The notes beneath the pieces are model-generated. The model saw only the letters and a program-made list of their open reading frames with translations, was not told the origin of the DNA and made no database searches. Made by a program: the position numbers and the translations under genes. From DASSKO01 sp035690425 (lineage in GTDB: Bacteria > Actinomycetota > Actinomycetes > Propionibacteriales > Nocardioidaceae), in the NCBI GenBank assembly GCA_035690425.1, contig DASSKO010000091.1, positions 1 to 56,154 on the forward strand: a stretch of 56,154 nt of DNA. Reading direction: 5' to 3'. Shown here piece after piece: positions 8,768-20,201 of this stretch (its first letter is position 1; the number at the start of each line of letters is the position of its first letter).

Positions 8768-9633
8768 CTGTGCAGGGCCCACCGATCGCCGAGTACGACC
8801 ACCCACCAGGCGCCGACTCCGGCCGCGCCGACTCGATGTCGCTGCTGAACCACCTGATGAGGAACACCCTCGACGAGGACTACGCGTACGTCGCGGAACA
8901 GCGGGGTGCGGCTTCGGAGCCGCCGAGGAGGAAGGGCTACGTAGGCCTGGTGGTCGCGACCGTGGTGTTCGGGCTGATGCTGGCCGTCGCCGCGATCCAG
9001 ACCGACCGCAGCCGGCCGGCACTGGAGGAGGAGCGGGCCGGGCTGATCGAGCGGATCCACGAGCAGAGCGACGACTTCGACCAGTTGCGCGCACAGTCGG
9101 CCGAGCTGACCCTCGACGTCCGGGCGCTGCAGGCCGACGTCGACGAGCTGACCGAGCGCGGCGCGAGGGTCAGCGGGCGCGCCGAGCAGCTCGGAGTCGT
9201 CACCGGAACGTTTCCGGCGGTCGGCCCCGGCATGGTGGTGACCGTCGATGATGCCGCCGAGTCGGCCGGCCACCAGGGGCAGGTGCTCGACAGCGACCTG
9301 CGGACCCTGGTCAACGGGCTCTGGGTCGCGGGCGCGGAGGCCATCAGCATCAATGGGCAACGGATCACCAGCCGCACCGCGATCGGCAGCGCCAACCGCG
9401 CGATCACGGTGAACTTCAGATCTCTGCAGCCGCCCTACGTCGTACGCGCCATCGGCGATCCCAACACCCTCGAAGCGCGGTTCTTCGAGACAGCGGCGGG
9501 GCAGACCTGGCTCGACCTGGAGGCGAACTTCGGCTTGCAGTTCGACACCGAGACCGTCGACTCGTTGACGGTTCCCGCGCGCAACGCCGGGCAGCTCAGA
9601 TATGCAGACGATACTCCCCAGGTGACCCAGTGA
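8764..9633 (+). CDS. DUF881 membrane-anchored coiled-coil protein (first copy)
   Basis: 289 aa. A cytoplasmic N-terminus of about 58 residues leads into one membrane segment (GYVGLVVATVVFGLMLAVAA), followed by a predicted coiled coil (about 85-150, rich in E, L and R) and a DUF881 domain ending in VGPGMVVTVDD and GAEAISINGQRI. The family has no established enzymatic activity; it recurs in Actinobacteria and Firmicutes next to the small basic protein, often near division genes. It starts at ATG 8764, overlapping the previous stop by four bases, and its own stop overlaps the following start. It equals Rv1823 by position. Confidence 0.88.
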   Translation: MTVQGPPIAEYDHPPGADSGRADSMSLLNHLMRNTLDEDYAYVAEQRGAASEPPRRKGYVGLVVATVVFGLMLAVAAIQTDRSRPALEEERAGLIERIHEQSDDFDQLRAQSAELTLDVRALQADVDELTERGARVSGRAEQLGVVTGTFPAVGPGMVVTVDDAAESAGHQGQVLDSDLRTLVNGLWVAGAEAISINGQRITSRTAIGSANRAITVNFRSLQPPYVVRAIGDPNTLEARFFETAAGQTWLDLEANFGLQFDTETVDSLTVPARNAGQLRYADDTPQVTQ

Positions 9634-9962
9634 TCGCGGCTCTGGGTCTGCTGCTTGGGGTCATCGTCGGCCTGTTGCTCGAGCCCAACGTGCCGGTCGA
9701 GCTGCAGCCCTACCTGCCCATCGCGGTCGTGGCGGCGCTCGACGCGGTGTTCGGTGGTCTGCGCGCCTTCCTCGACGGGACGTTCGACGACAAGGTGTTC
9801 ACGGTGTCGTTCTTCTCCAACGTCTTCATCTCCGCCTTCATCGTCTACCTCGGAGACCAGCTCGGCGTCGGCAACCAGCTCTCCACCGGAGTCATCGTGG
9901 TGCTCGGTATCCGGATCTTCGCCAACGTGGCCGCAATTCGCCGACACATCCTGCACGCATGA
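9630..9962 (+). CDS. Small basic family protein (DUF1290)
   Basis: 110 aa, three hydrophobic segments (about 1-18, 26-45 and 60-85) and a short polar tail. It carries the family pattern LGLLLGVIVGLLLEP at the N-terminus and VVAALDAVFGGLRA. Function is unknown; the family is nearly always flanked by DUF881 genes, as here, and the three probably act together at the membrane. GTG 9630 overlaps the previous stop (GTGA), which favours translational coupling. Confidence 0.88.
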   Translation: MIAALGLLLGVIVGLLLEPNVPVELQPYLPIAVVAALDAVFGGLRAFLDGTFDDKVFTVSFFSNVFISAFIVYLGDQLGVGNQLSTGVIVVLGIRIFANVAAIRRHILHA

Positions 9963-10007
9963 GAGCGCCCCTGTGATCCGGCGTGCCCGTGAGAACGACA
10001 CCCTGAC

Positions 10008-10787
10008 ATGACTCCGACCGACGAGCGTCGTGACGACACCGCGTCCCCACCCGCCGGCGACCGCGACAGCGGGCGGGACCGGTTGCGGCGGTCGCTGCAG
10101 CCTCGGATATCACGGGGGCAGGCCGTGGTGGGCGGGGTGCTCGCGATCCTCGGGTTCCTCGCCGTCGTGCAGGTGCAGACGATCAACGACGACACCGAGT
10201 TCGCCGGAGCCCGCCGAGAGGACCTGATCACGCTGCTCGACTCGCTCGAACGAGCATCGCGGCAGGCCAGGGAGGAGATCGCCGACCTGGAGGAGCGTCG
10301 CGACTCCTTGCGCAGCAGCACCGAGCGGCGCGAGACCGCGATCGAGGAGGCTGAGGACCAGGTGGAGACGCTCAGCGTGCTCGCCGGCACCGTGCCCGCC
10401 CGCGGCCCGGGCATCTCGGTGACCATCATCGACCCCGCCGACGAGGTCGGCACCACCACGCTGCTCAACGCTTTGCAGGAGATGCGCAATGCCGGTGCCG
10501 AGGCGATCGAGATCAACAACAAGGTGCGTGTCGTCGCCAGCACCAGCTTCGTCGACACCGAGGAAGGTGTCTCGGTGGACGGCACCGTGCTGACCCCGCC
10601 GTACGTCTTCGAGGTCATCGGACCGCCCACGACGCTGGAAGAGGCGATGACGTTTCGTGGTGGCCTGACCGACGAGATCGAGGAGCTCGGCGGGGAGGTC
10701 TACATCAGCACCTCGGACTCGATCGAGATCGAGTCGTTGCACACTCCCGAACCGCCTCAGTACGCTCAGCCCGCCCCCGACCAGTAG
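10008..10787 (+). CDS. DUF881 membrane-anchored coiled-coil protein (second copy)
   Basis: 259 aa, the same layout as the first copy: a short basic cytoplasmic head, one membrane span (AVVGGVLAILGFLAVVQV), an acidic coiled coil (about 65-125, with EEIADLEERRDSLRSSTERR) and the extracytoplasmic DUF881 domain with ARGPGISVTIIDP and AGAEAIEINNKVRVVAS. The two copies differ enough that duplication is old. It corresponds to Rv1825. A 45-bp gap separates it from the small basic gene; the same transcript is likely. Confidence 0.88.
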   Translation: MTPTDERRDDTASPPAGDRDSGRDRLRRSLQPRISRGQAVVGGVLAILGFLAVVQVQTINDDTEFAGARREDLITLLDSLERASRQAREEIADLEERRDSLRSSTERRETAIEEAEDQVETLSVLAGTVPARGPGISVTIIDPADEVGTTTLLNALQEMRNAGAEAIEINNKVRVVASTSFVDTEEGVSVDGTVLTPPYVFEVIGPPTTLEEAMTFRGGLTDEIEELGGEVYISTSDSIEIESLHTPEPPQYAQPAPDQ

Positions 10788-10836
10788 ACCTCGACCAGCA
10801 GAACACCCACCGATAGTCACCGCGACAGGAGCAGCC

Positions 10837-11226
10837 GTGTATCCCGACGACCTCAAGTACACCGCCGACCACGAGTGGGTCCGCCAACCGGGCGAGCAGG
10901 ACGGCTCGGTGCGGATCGGTATCACCGCTTTCGCCCAGGAGGCACTTGGCGACATCGTGTACGTCCAGTTGCCCGAAGCAGGCAGCACCGTCGAGGCGGG
11001 AGCCGCGATCGGTGAGCTGGAGTCCACCAAGAGCGTGTCCGACATCTACGCCCCGATCAGCGGCACGGTGGTTGCGCTCAACGATGCGCTGGAGCAGACA
11101 CCCGACCTGATCAACTCAGACCCGTACGGCGAGGGCTGGCTGTTCGAGGTCGAGCCGGCGCGAGCCGAGGAGGTCGACGGCCTGCTGGACGCCGACACCT
11201 ACCGGTCACAGGTCGAGTCCGCATAG
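10837..11226 (+). CDS. gcvH: Glycine cleavage system H protein
   Basis: The lipoyl carrier that shuttles the aminomethyl group between the P, T and L proteins of glycine cleavage. 129 aa, normal for the family. The lipoylated lysine is Lys65 in GELESTKSVSD, and the N-terminus has the standard YTADHEWV. GTG 10837 is preceded by AGGAG at a good distance. The partner gcvP lies 3 kb downstream in the same orientation, while gcvT is not in the window. The lpd gene at 33777 could supply the L protein. Confidence 0.96.
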   Translation: MYPDDLKYTADHEWVRQPGEQDGSVRIGITAFAQEALGDIVYVQLPEAGSTVEAGAAIGELESTKSVSDIYAPISGTVVALNDALEQTPDLINSDPYGEGWLFEVEPARAEEVDGLLDADTYRSQVESA

Positions 11227-11383
11227 GTTGACCCGCCCGCCAGCGCCGCCATAGGTTTCACCCACCGTCAACCTCCACCGCCGCTTCAGGGTTGTGTCCG
11301 GGTGTACATGTCCATCCATTGCTGCCGTGAGGTTGGATGGAGGTCTGGCGGATCCAACGAAGACGGCTCCAGGGAGGACCCGA

Positions 11384-11911
11384 ATGCCCTTCTGCACCGA
11401 GTGCGGGCACGAGAACCCCGACACTGCGCGCTTCTGCAGCCAGTGCGGGCACCGGATCGAGCAGCCGGTCAGCTCTGAGCGTCTTGCGGAGTCGACCGCG
11501 AACATCACCTTTCCCGCCGACGGCGACGCCGAGCGTGCGGAGGCCGCCGACCTGAGCCCGGACGACGCAGCAGCGGTCGACGCGCTGCCGGCCGGCAGCG
11601 CCCTGCTGGTGGTGCAGCGCGGTCCCAGCGCCGGCTCCCGGTTCCTGCTGGACACCGAGGAGGTGTCCGCGGGACGGCATCCCGACAGCGACATCTTCCT
11701 GGACGACGTCACGGTGTCGCGGCGGCACGCCGCCTTTCGGCGTACCTCGGACGGCTTCGTCGTCGCCGACGTCGGGAGCCTGAACGGCACCTACGTCAAC
11801 CGCGACCGGATCGACGAGGTCCTGTTGTCGGGCGGGGACGAGGTGCAGATCGGCAAGTATCGACTCGTCTACTTCGCCAGCCACGCGAGCCGCGGCGGAA
11901 ACGCACGGTGA
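11384..11911 (+). CDS. garA: FHA domain protein, GarA/OdhI-like, with zinc ribbon
   Basis: 175 aa. FHA proteins at this locus (GarA, Rv1827; OdhI in Corynebacterium) bind and inhibit 2-oxoglutarate-using enzymes and are switched by kinase phosphorylation of a threonine near the N-terminus. Here residues 4-21 form a zinc ribbon (CTECGHEN...CSQCG) that mycobacterial GarA lacks. The FHA domain (about 75-165) is near identical in key places: SAGRHPDSDIFLDDVTVSRR and VGSLNGTYVNR. The phospho-switch region reads STANITFPAD where GarA has ETTSVFRAD, so only one of the paired threonines aligns. ATG 11384 follows AGGGAGG. Its stop overlaps the MerR start (GTGA). Confidence 0.85.
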   Translation: MPFCTECGHENPDTARFCSQCGHRIEQPVSSERLAESTANITFPADGDAERAEAADLSPDDAAAVDALPAGSALLVVQRGPSAGSRFLLDTEEVSAGRHPDSDIFLDDVTVSRRHAAFRRTSDGFVVADVGSLNGTYVNRDRIDEVLLSGGDEVQIGKYRLVYFASHASRGGNAR

Positions 11912-12651
11912 CCTCCGCCGCTCCGCTGCGGGCTCGAATGAGCATCGGCGAGGTGATCGGCCGGCTACAGCCTGACTTTCCCGACGTGACGATCTCCAAG
12001 ATCCGATTTCTGGAGGCCGAGGGTCTGGTCGAGCCCGAACGGACCAGCGCCGGGTACCGCAAGTTCTCCCACGCCGACGTCGAGCGGCTGCGCTACGTGC
12101 TGGTTGCCCAGCGCGACCACTATCTGCCGCTGAAGGTGATCAAGGAGCACCTCGACGCGATCGACCGCGGGCTGGAGCCGCCGGACTCCGGTGGCGGCAC
12201 GCCACGGGTACCGCGGGTGGTGGTCGCCGGTGCCGACGCTCCTGACGCCGAGGCCTTCCGTGCCGAGCGGACCGACCTGCGTCTGTCGCGGCGGGAGCTC
12301 GTCGAGGCTGCCGGCATCGCCGACGCGCTGCTGGAGCAGATCGAGACGTACGGGCTGGTGCGTGCGCGGGTCGGGCCCGGGAGCACGACCTACTACGACG
12401 CTGACGCGCTGGTGGTGGCAAAGACGGTGGGGGAGATGGCCGCTTTCGGTCTCGAGCCGCGGCACCTGCGCTCGTTCCGAACGGCCGCCGACCGAGAGAT
12501 CGGGCTCGTCGAGCAGGTCGTGACGCCGCTGGAGCGCCAGCGTGATGCCGCGGCCAAGGCACGGGCCGAGCAGGTCGTGCACGAGCTCGCCGCACTGTCG
12601 TTGCGGCTGCACACGACTCTGGTCAAGATCGGCCTGCGCCACCGCCGTTGA
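11908..12651 (+). CDS. ftsR: MerR family regulator, FtsR-like
   Basis: 247 aa. The N-terminal winged HTH of the MerR type (SIGEVIGRLQPDFPDVTISK, then FLEAEGLVEPERTSAGYRKF) is followed by a second half that is also DNA-binding-like (LSRRELVEAAGI) and a helical tail. The position after the FHA gene matches Rv1828; the corynebacterial homologue FtsR activates ftsZ. There is no effector-binding cysteine pattern of metal-sensing MerR proteins. GTG 11908 overlaps the previous stop. The symbol is assigned from synteny and HTH similarity, not from a search. Confidence 0.82.
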   Translation: MTSAAPLRARMSIGEVIGRLQPDFPDVTISKIRFLEAEGLVEPERTSAGYRKFSHADVERLRYVLVAQRDHYLPLKVIKEHLDAIDRGLEPPDSGGGTPRVPRVVVAGADAPDAEAFRAERTDLRLSRRELVEAAGIADALLEQIETYGLVRARVGPGSTTYYDADALVVAKTVGEMAAFGLEPRHLRSFRTAADREIGLVEQVVTPLERQRDAAAKARAEQVVHELAALSLRLHTTLVKIGLRHRR

Positions 12652-12720
12652 CGGACTCCACAGTAGGTGGCAGATGCAGCAGGCCTGTGCAACGGCAGGT
12701 GCACCGGTAGGGTGGAGCCT

Positions 12721-13188
12721 GTGCGCGATGTGGATGTCGTGGGCGTCCGTGTAGAGATGCCCTCCAACCAACCGATCGTCTTGCTGCGCGAGAGCGACGG
12801 CGAGCGATACCTGCCTATCTGGATCGGGGCCGTGGAGGCGACCGCGATCGCGTTCGCCCAACAGGGCGTGGTGCCACCGCGTCCGTTGACGCACGACCTG
12901 CTGAAGAACCTGCTCGAGGCGACCCAGCAGGAGCTGACCGAGGTCCGGATCACCGAGGTGCGCGAGGGCGTCTTCTATGCCGAGCTGGTGCTGGCGTCCG
13001 GGGTCGAGGTCAGCGCCCGCCCGTCGGACTCGATCGCGCTCGCGCTGCGCACCGGCTCGCGCATCGTCTGCGACGAAGGTGTGCTGGACGAGGCGGGCAT
13101 CATCGTGCCCGACGAGCAGGAGGAGGAGGTCGAGAAGTTCCGGGAGTTTCTCGACCAGGTCACGCCAGAGGACTTCGACCCTGGGTAA
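12721..13188 (+). CDS. Bifunctional nuclease (BFN/DUF151) family protein
   Basis: 155 aa. The whole protein is a single BFN domain: VVGVRVEMPSNQPIVLLRE, ERYLPIWIGAVEATAIAFA, PRPLTHDLLKNLL and RPSDSIALALRTG are all family landmarks. Homologues have been reported to have RNase/DNase activity; the role of the bacterial proteins is little known. GTG 12721 lies 7 nt behind TAGGGT (12708-12713) with no Shine-Dalgarno, so the message is probably leaderless. It corresponds to Rv1829. Confidence 0.88.
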   Translation: MRDVDVVGVRVEMPSNQPIVLLRESDGERYLPIWIGAVEATAIAFAQQGVVPPRPLTHDLLKNLLEATQQELTEVRITEVREGVFYAELVLASGVEVSARPSDSIALALRTGSRIVCDEGVLDEAGIIVPDEQEEEVEKFREFLDQVTPEDFDPG

Positions 13189-13249
13189 TGGCTCTACCTC
13201 CACCAGAGGTTGAGGCTTACGACACGCCCGCTGATGCCGGGCGGCGTCG

Positions 13250-13278
13250 TTGACCCACCGGGGCTGTGGGCATACCTT
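13250..13278 (+). promoter_or_regulatory. Sigma-70 type promoter before second MerR gene
   Basis: TTGACC at 13250-13255 and TACCTT at 13273-13278 are separated by 17 bp. This is the best -35/-10 pair in the 194-bp gap between the BFN gene and the second MerR gene, which has its own Shine-Dalgarno (GGAGG, 13373-13377) about 95 nt downstream of the -10 box. Confidence 0.5.
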
Positions 13279-13382
13279 GCTGTACAGAACATCCGCGGTG
13301 TAACTCTGCCCCGGCCACTCCCCACGGGAGCAACGGTGCGGCTGTCACAGGGGCGGGGATCGGCAGACATTCGGAGGTCACG

Positions 13383-13991
<609 letters not shown>

Positions 13992-13996
13992 CGCCC

Positions 13997-14026
13997 CGCG
14001 CCACGGCTGGCCGCGCCACGGCTGGC
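13997..14026 (+). repeat. Tandem duplication of 15 bp
   Basis: CGCGCCACGGCTGGC occurs twice back to back directly after the MerR stop. It may be a simple slippage product; no gene function is implied. Confidence 0.8.
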
Positions 14027-14079
14027 CACCGCGTAGGCCGGCGCGCCGGCGACCCTGGTACGTTCGAAAGTGCCGTCAA

Positions 14080-14225
14080 TCCCGCGCGGGAGAGTCCTCG
14101 TCCGGTGTCGCGACACCGGCGCGGGGCGCCGAAGGGGCAAATCCTCCCCGGAACCTCTCAGGCGACCAGGACCGTGCGGACCAGGCGACTCTGGAGGCGC
14201 CGCGCCGACAGAGGGGGAGGCGCCG
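14080..14225 (+). promoter_or_regulatory. Glycine riboswitch controlling gcvP
   Basis: Conserved glycine aptamer blocks occur in order: GCGGGAGAGTCC (about 14086), GGCGCCGAAGGGGCAAATCC (about 14125), CCTCTCAGGCGACCAGGACC (about 14154) and GACTCTGGAG (about 14187). The final block is followed by GGCGCC (14195-14200) and a second GGCGCC (14219-14224) able to pair around GACAGAGGGGGAG, a likely expression platform. Only one clear aptamer is seen. In this class glycine binding usually turns on glycine cleavage genes, which fits the gene 30 bp downstream. Confidence 0.88.
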
Positions 14226-14255
14226 CCGCGTGTCCGAGCCCGCTGGAGCCTGCCG

Positions 14256-17159
<2,904 letters not shown>

Positions 17160-17222
17160 GCCGATGCCGAGTAAGCCGGTGCTGAACAAGCCGGTGCCGA
17201 GCAGCAGATTGCCGGTGCGCCC

Positions 17223-18584
17223 ATGACGGATCGCGTGCTGCCGTCGACTGCGGTGCGTCTGCGCGCGCACCTCGCCGCCGCACAGGCGTCCGGCCGGATG
17301 CCGTCGGTCGTCGCCGCGGTGGTTCGAGACCGTGCGCTGGTGTGGGCCGGCACCCGTGGCCGGGTCGCGGGTACGAATGTCGAGCCCACCGCCGACACGC
17401 AGTACCGCATCGGCTCCATCACCAAGACCATGACCGCCGCGCTGGTGTTGCAGCTACGGGACGAGGGTCGGCTCGACCTCGGTGATCCGGTGGGGCGGCA
17501 CCTACCGGACGCGCCGTACGCCGAGCACCCGGTGCGGTCGTTGCTGGCGCACTCGTCGGGGATGCAGGCCGAGCCTGCCGGGCCGTGGTGGGAGCGCAGC
17601 CCAGGCGTGAGCTGGGCGGACCTCGCCGGACGCCACGCCGGCACGGCCGGGGTGCTGCCACCCGGCCGTCAGTTCCACTACTCCAACCTCGGGTACGGCG
17701 TCCTCGGCGAGCTGGTGGCCCGACTGCGCGGGCGCAGCTGGCGGGAGTCGGTCGAGCAGCATCTTCTGCGGCCGCTCGGCATGGTGCGCACGTCGTACTC
17801 GCCGATGTCCCCGCACGCGACGGGATACTCGGTGCATGCCTTCGCCGGCACGCTGACTGGCGAGCCGGCGCAGGACACCGCCGCGATGGCGCCGGCCGGC
17901 CAGCTGTGGAGCACGGTCGGCGACCTCGGCAGATGGCTGGGCGTGCTGCTGGACCCCGACCCCGCCGTGCTGTCGCCGGAGACGGTCGCCGAGATGCGCA
18001 CACCGCAGTCCGGTGCGCCGGAGACAGCGGCGGCACACAGCTACGGCCTCGGGCTCGAGCTCGCCCGTCTCGACGACGCCCTGGTCGTGGGCCACGGCGG
18101 GTCGATGCCCGGCTTCCTCGCCGGCATGTTCGGCGACCCCGCGACGCGCGTCGGTGCCGTCGTACTGGCGAACGGGACATCCGGCCTGGACATCGGCGGA
18201 CTCCTGCGGTCGCTGATCGGCACCGTCCGTGCGCACGAACCGACCCTCGAGCCCGAGTGGCTCCCAACGGAGTCGGTCGATCCCGCGGTAGCGGAGCTGC
18301 TCGGGCTGTGGCACTGGGGTCACGTCGCCTACACGCTGTCGCTGGACCATGCCACGCAGCCCGGGAACCTGCAGCTCGCCGGGTTGCGTGGCGGTCGGCA
18401 GTCGCGGTTCCGTCCCACGGGCACGGACACCTTCGTGGGGTGTGACGGCTACTTCACCGGGGAGCGGCTGCAGGTCGTGCGTCACGCGGACGGGACGGTC
18501 TCCCACCTCGACGCAGCCACGTTCGTGTTCACCCGCGAGCCCTGCGACCCGCCGGCGCCCGTCCCCGGCGGCGCCCCGCGCTGA
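17223..18584 (+). CDS. Serine hydrolase, class C beta-lactamase fold
   Basis: 453 aa. A penicillin-binding-protein-like serine hydrolase: SxxK is S65-ITK68 in YRIGSITKTM, the YxN motif is YSN in FHYSNLGYGVLGE, and the third motif is HGG in VVGHGGSMPGFLAG. The last 110 residues form a separate C-terminal domain common in esterase/D-aminopeptidase relatives. No signal peptide is visible, so it is probably cytoplasmic, unlike true beta-lactamases. Substrate is unknown. It lies 63 bp after gcvP, in a stretch with a small repeated AAGCCGGTG motif, and may be co-transcribed. Confidence 0.85.
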   Translation: MTDRVLPSTAVRLRAHLAAAQASGRMPSVVAAVVRDRALVWAGTRGRVAGTNVEPTADTQYRIGSITKTMTAALVLQLRDEGRLDLGDPVGRHLPDAPYAEHPVRSLLAHSSGMQAEPAGPWWERSPGVSWADLAGRHAGTAGVLPPGRQFHYSNLGYGVLGELVARLRGRSWRESVEQHLLRPLGMVRTSYSPMSPHATGYSVHAFAGTLTGEPAQDTAAMAPAGQLWSTVGDLGRWLGVLLDPDPAVLSPETVAEMRTPQSGAPETAAAHSYGLGLELARLDDALVVGHGGSMPGFLAGMFGDPATRVGAVVLANGTSGLDIGGLLRSLIGTVRAHEPTLEPEWLPTESVDPAVAELLGLWHWGHVAYTLSLDHATQPGNLQLAGLRGGRQSRFRPTGTDTFVGCDGYFTGERLQVVRHADGTVSHLDAATFVFTREPCDPPAPVPGGAPR

Positions 18585-18674
18585 CTTGTGCTGCGCCGGC
18601 CCCGCCACACCGTCGCAGCGCCCCGCCGTACCCCCGCCCCCGTCGTGCACGCCATGTGACCATGGTTTTCGCCT

Positions 18675-18704
18675 GCCTCCCAAGGCGTGCAAGCCTCGGG
18701 AGGC
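18675..18704. terminator. Strong hairpin between convergent genes
   Basis: GCCTCCCAAGGC (18675-18686) and GCCTCGGGAGGC (18693-18704) form a 12-bp stem with one mismatch and a 6-nt loop. It lies between a plus-strand hydrolase and the minus-strand tldE-like gene and can act in both directions. No long T run follows, as is common in actinobacteria. Confidence 0.6.
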
Positions 18705-18775
18705 GGGAGCAAGCCCGGTCAGGCGCGGGTATGGCGTTCGCGGCCGAACGGAGCCCAATCACACCGCGGACGGAA

Positions 18776-20161
18776 TCAGCGTGCCTGGGAGACGCTCGAC
18801 ATGTTGAAGTCGGGCACCCGCAGCGCCGGCATCGCGGTACGGGGGAAGTAGTCGCCCCACTCCCGGGAGAACGCGGGAACCGTCGCCCCGGCGGCGCCGA
18901 ACCGGCTTAGCAGGTCCACCGGGCTCTCGTTGAAGCGGAAGTTGTTGACCGCGCCGGTGACCTCGCCGTTCTCCACCAGATACACACCGTCTCGGGTCAG
19001 CCCGGTCAGCAGCAGCGTCTGCGGGTCGACCTCACGGATGTACCACAGGCAGGTCAGCAGCAGGCCGCGCTCGGTGCCCGCGACGAGGTCGTCGACCGAT
19101 CCCTGCCCGTCGTCGGCGACGAGCGCGAGGTTGTCGACCGGCGGTGTCTCGGCCAAGCCGGTCAACGACGCCGAGTGCCGCGACTGCAGCAGGTGCTGCA
19201 GCCGTCCGTCGCTGATCCAGTCCGTCGGCCCGACCGGCAGGCCGTTGTCGAACACGCTGGTCTCCGACGTCGACGCGGTGGCCACGACGAACGGAGCGCA
19301 CTCCAGGCCCGGCAAGGCGGGGTCGGAGTGCAGCCGGACGGGACGCGACGAGAGCTGGTCGCCGACTCGGGTGCCTCCGCCCGGACGGCTGAACACGCTC
19401 TGGCCGTCGTGCGCATCGCGGCCACCGGCGGTCCAGTAGAGATAGATCAACAGGTCGGCCACGGCCGTTGGCGGCAGCACGGTGTCGTATCGCCCGGCCG
19501 GGAGGTCGACCTGCCGCTCCGCCCACTCGAGCCGGCGGGAGAGCTCCGCGGACAGCCCGAGCGCGTCGACGTCGCCGAAGTCGCGGGTCGCCTGTCCCAC
19601 CCATGCGGACCGGGTCAAGTCGGTGTCCTTGCCGGTGATGCCGACGTGGCCGGTCGGCTGGACGTGCCGGAGCCGCAGGCCTGTGGAGGAACCGACGTAG
19701 GTGGTCGTGACGTCGTGCTCAACGTATCCATACAGCACCTGCCGGGCGTCGCGGGCCCGGCCGAACGCTTCTGCGAGCTCGGGTGCGAACCGGTCGAAGA
19801 CGGCAACGGAGGTCTCGCCCGGCGGCTCGGTCCAGTCGGCCGTGGCCGCGCCCGCCACGAGCGGTCGGGCGTCCTCCGCCGGCCCGGCTGCGGCAGCCGC
19901 GGCGTCGGCTGCCTGGACGATCTCGGTGACCTGGTCCCGGCTGGTGGCGCTGCGGCCGATGACCCCGGCGGCGGTGCCGGAGGCGCCCTCGTGCGTGCTG
20001 ATCACGGTGACGGTGGTGTCGTTGATGACGCCGTTGGTCGTCAGCGTGTTGTTGGCCCACCGCAGGTTTGCGCTGGTCGACACGCGTAGGACGACGACGC
20101 ATCCCGCGGCCGTGCTGGAGGCGAGCGCGTGCTCGACGAGCTCTTGCGGCGTGGGGGTCAC
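18776..20161 (-). CDS. TldE/PmbA-like metalloprotease partner
   Basis: 461 aa, TldD/PmbA superfamily. In the known complex TldD carries the metal site and TldE (PmbA) is the non-catalytic partner; together they cleave unfolded peptides. This chain lacks the HExxxH motif of TldD and keeps the C-terminal region with LLTGLTRDGVYLVENGEVTGA and NNFRFNESPVDLL, so it is the TldE partner. GTG 20161 is chosen because AAAGGAAA stands upstream; a longer version from 20218 would overlap tldD further without a ribosome site. It lies just downstream of tldD and is surely co-transcribed. Confidence 0.85.
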   Translation of the reverse strand: MTPTPQELVEHALASSTAAGCVVVLRVSTSANLRWANNTLTTNGVINDTTVTVISTHEGASGTAAGVIGRSATSRDQVTEIVQAADAAAAAAGPAEDARPLVAGAATADWTEPPGETSVAVFDRFAPELAEAFGRARDARQVLYGYVEHDVTTTYVGSSTGLRLRHVQPTGHVGITGKDTDLTRSAWVGQATRDFGDVDALGLSAELSRRLEWAERQVDLPAGRYDTVLPPTAVADLLIYLYWTAGGRDAHDGQSVFSRPGGGTRVGDQLSSRPVRLHSDPALPGLECAPFVVATASTSETSVFDNGLPVGPTDWISDGRLQHLLQSRHSASLTGLAETPPVDNLALVADDGQGSVDDLVAGTERGLLLTCLWYIREVDPQTLLLTGLTRDGVYLVENGEVTGAVNNFRFNESPVDLLSRFGAAGATVPAFSREWGDYFPRTAMPALRVPDFNMSSVSQAR

Positions 20162-20201
20162 CGGGGTTTCCTTTCCGAGGCAGGTAGCGCGATGGCGTGC
20201 G

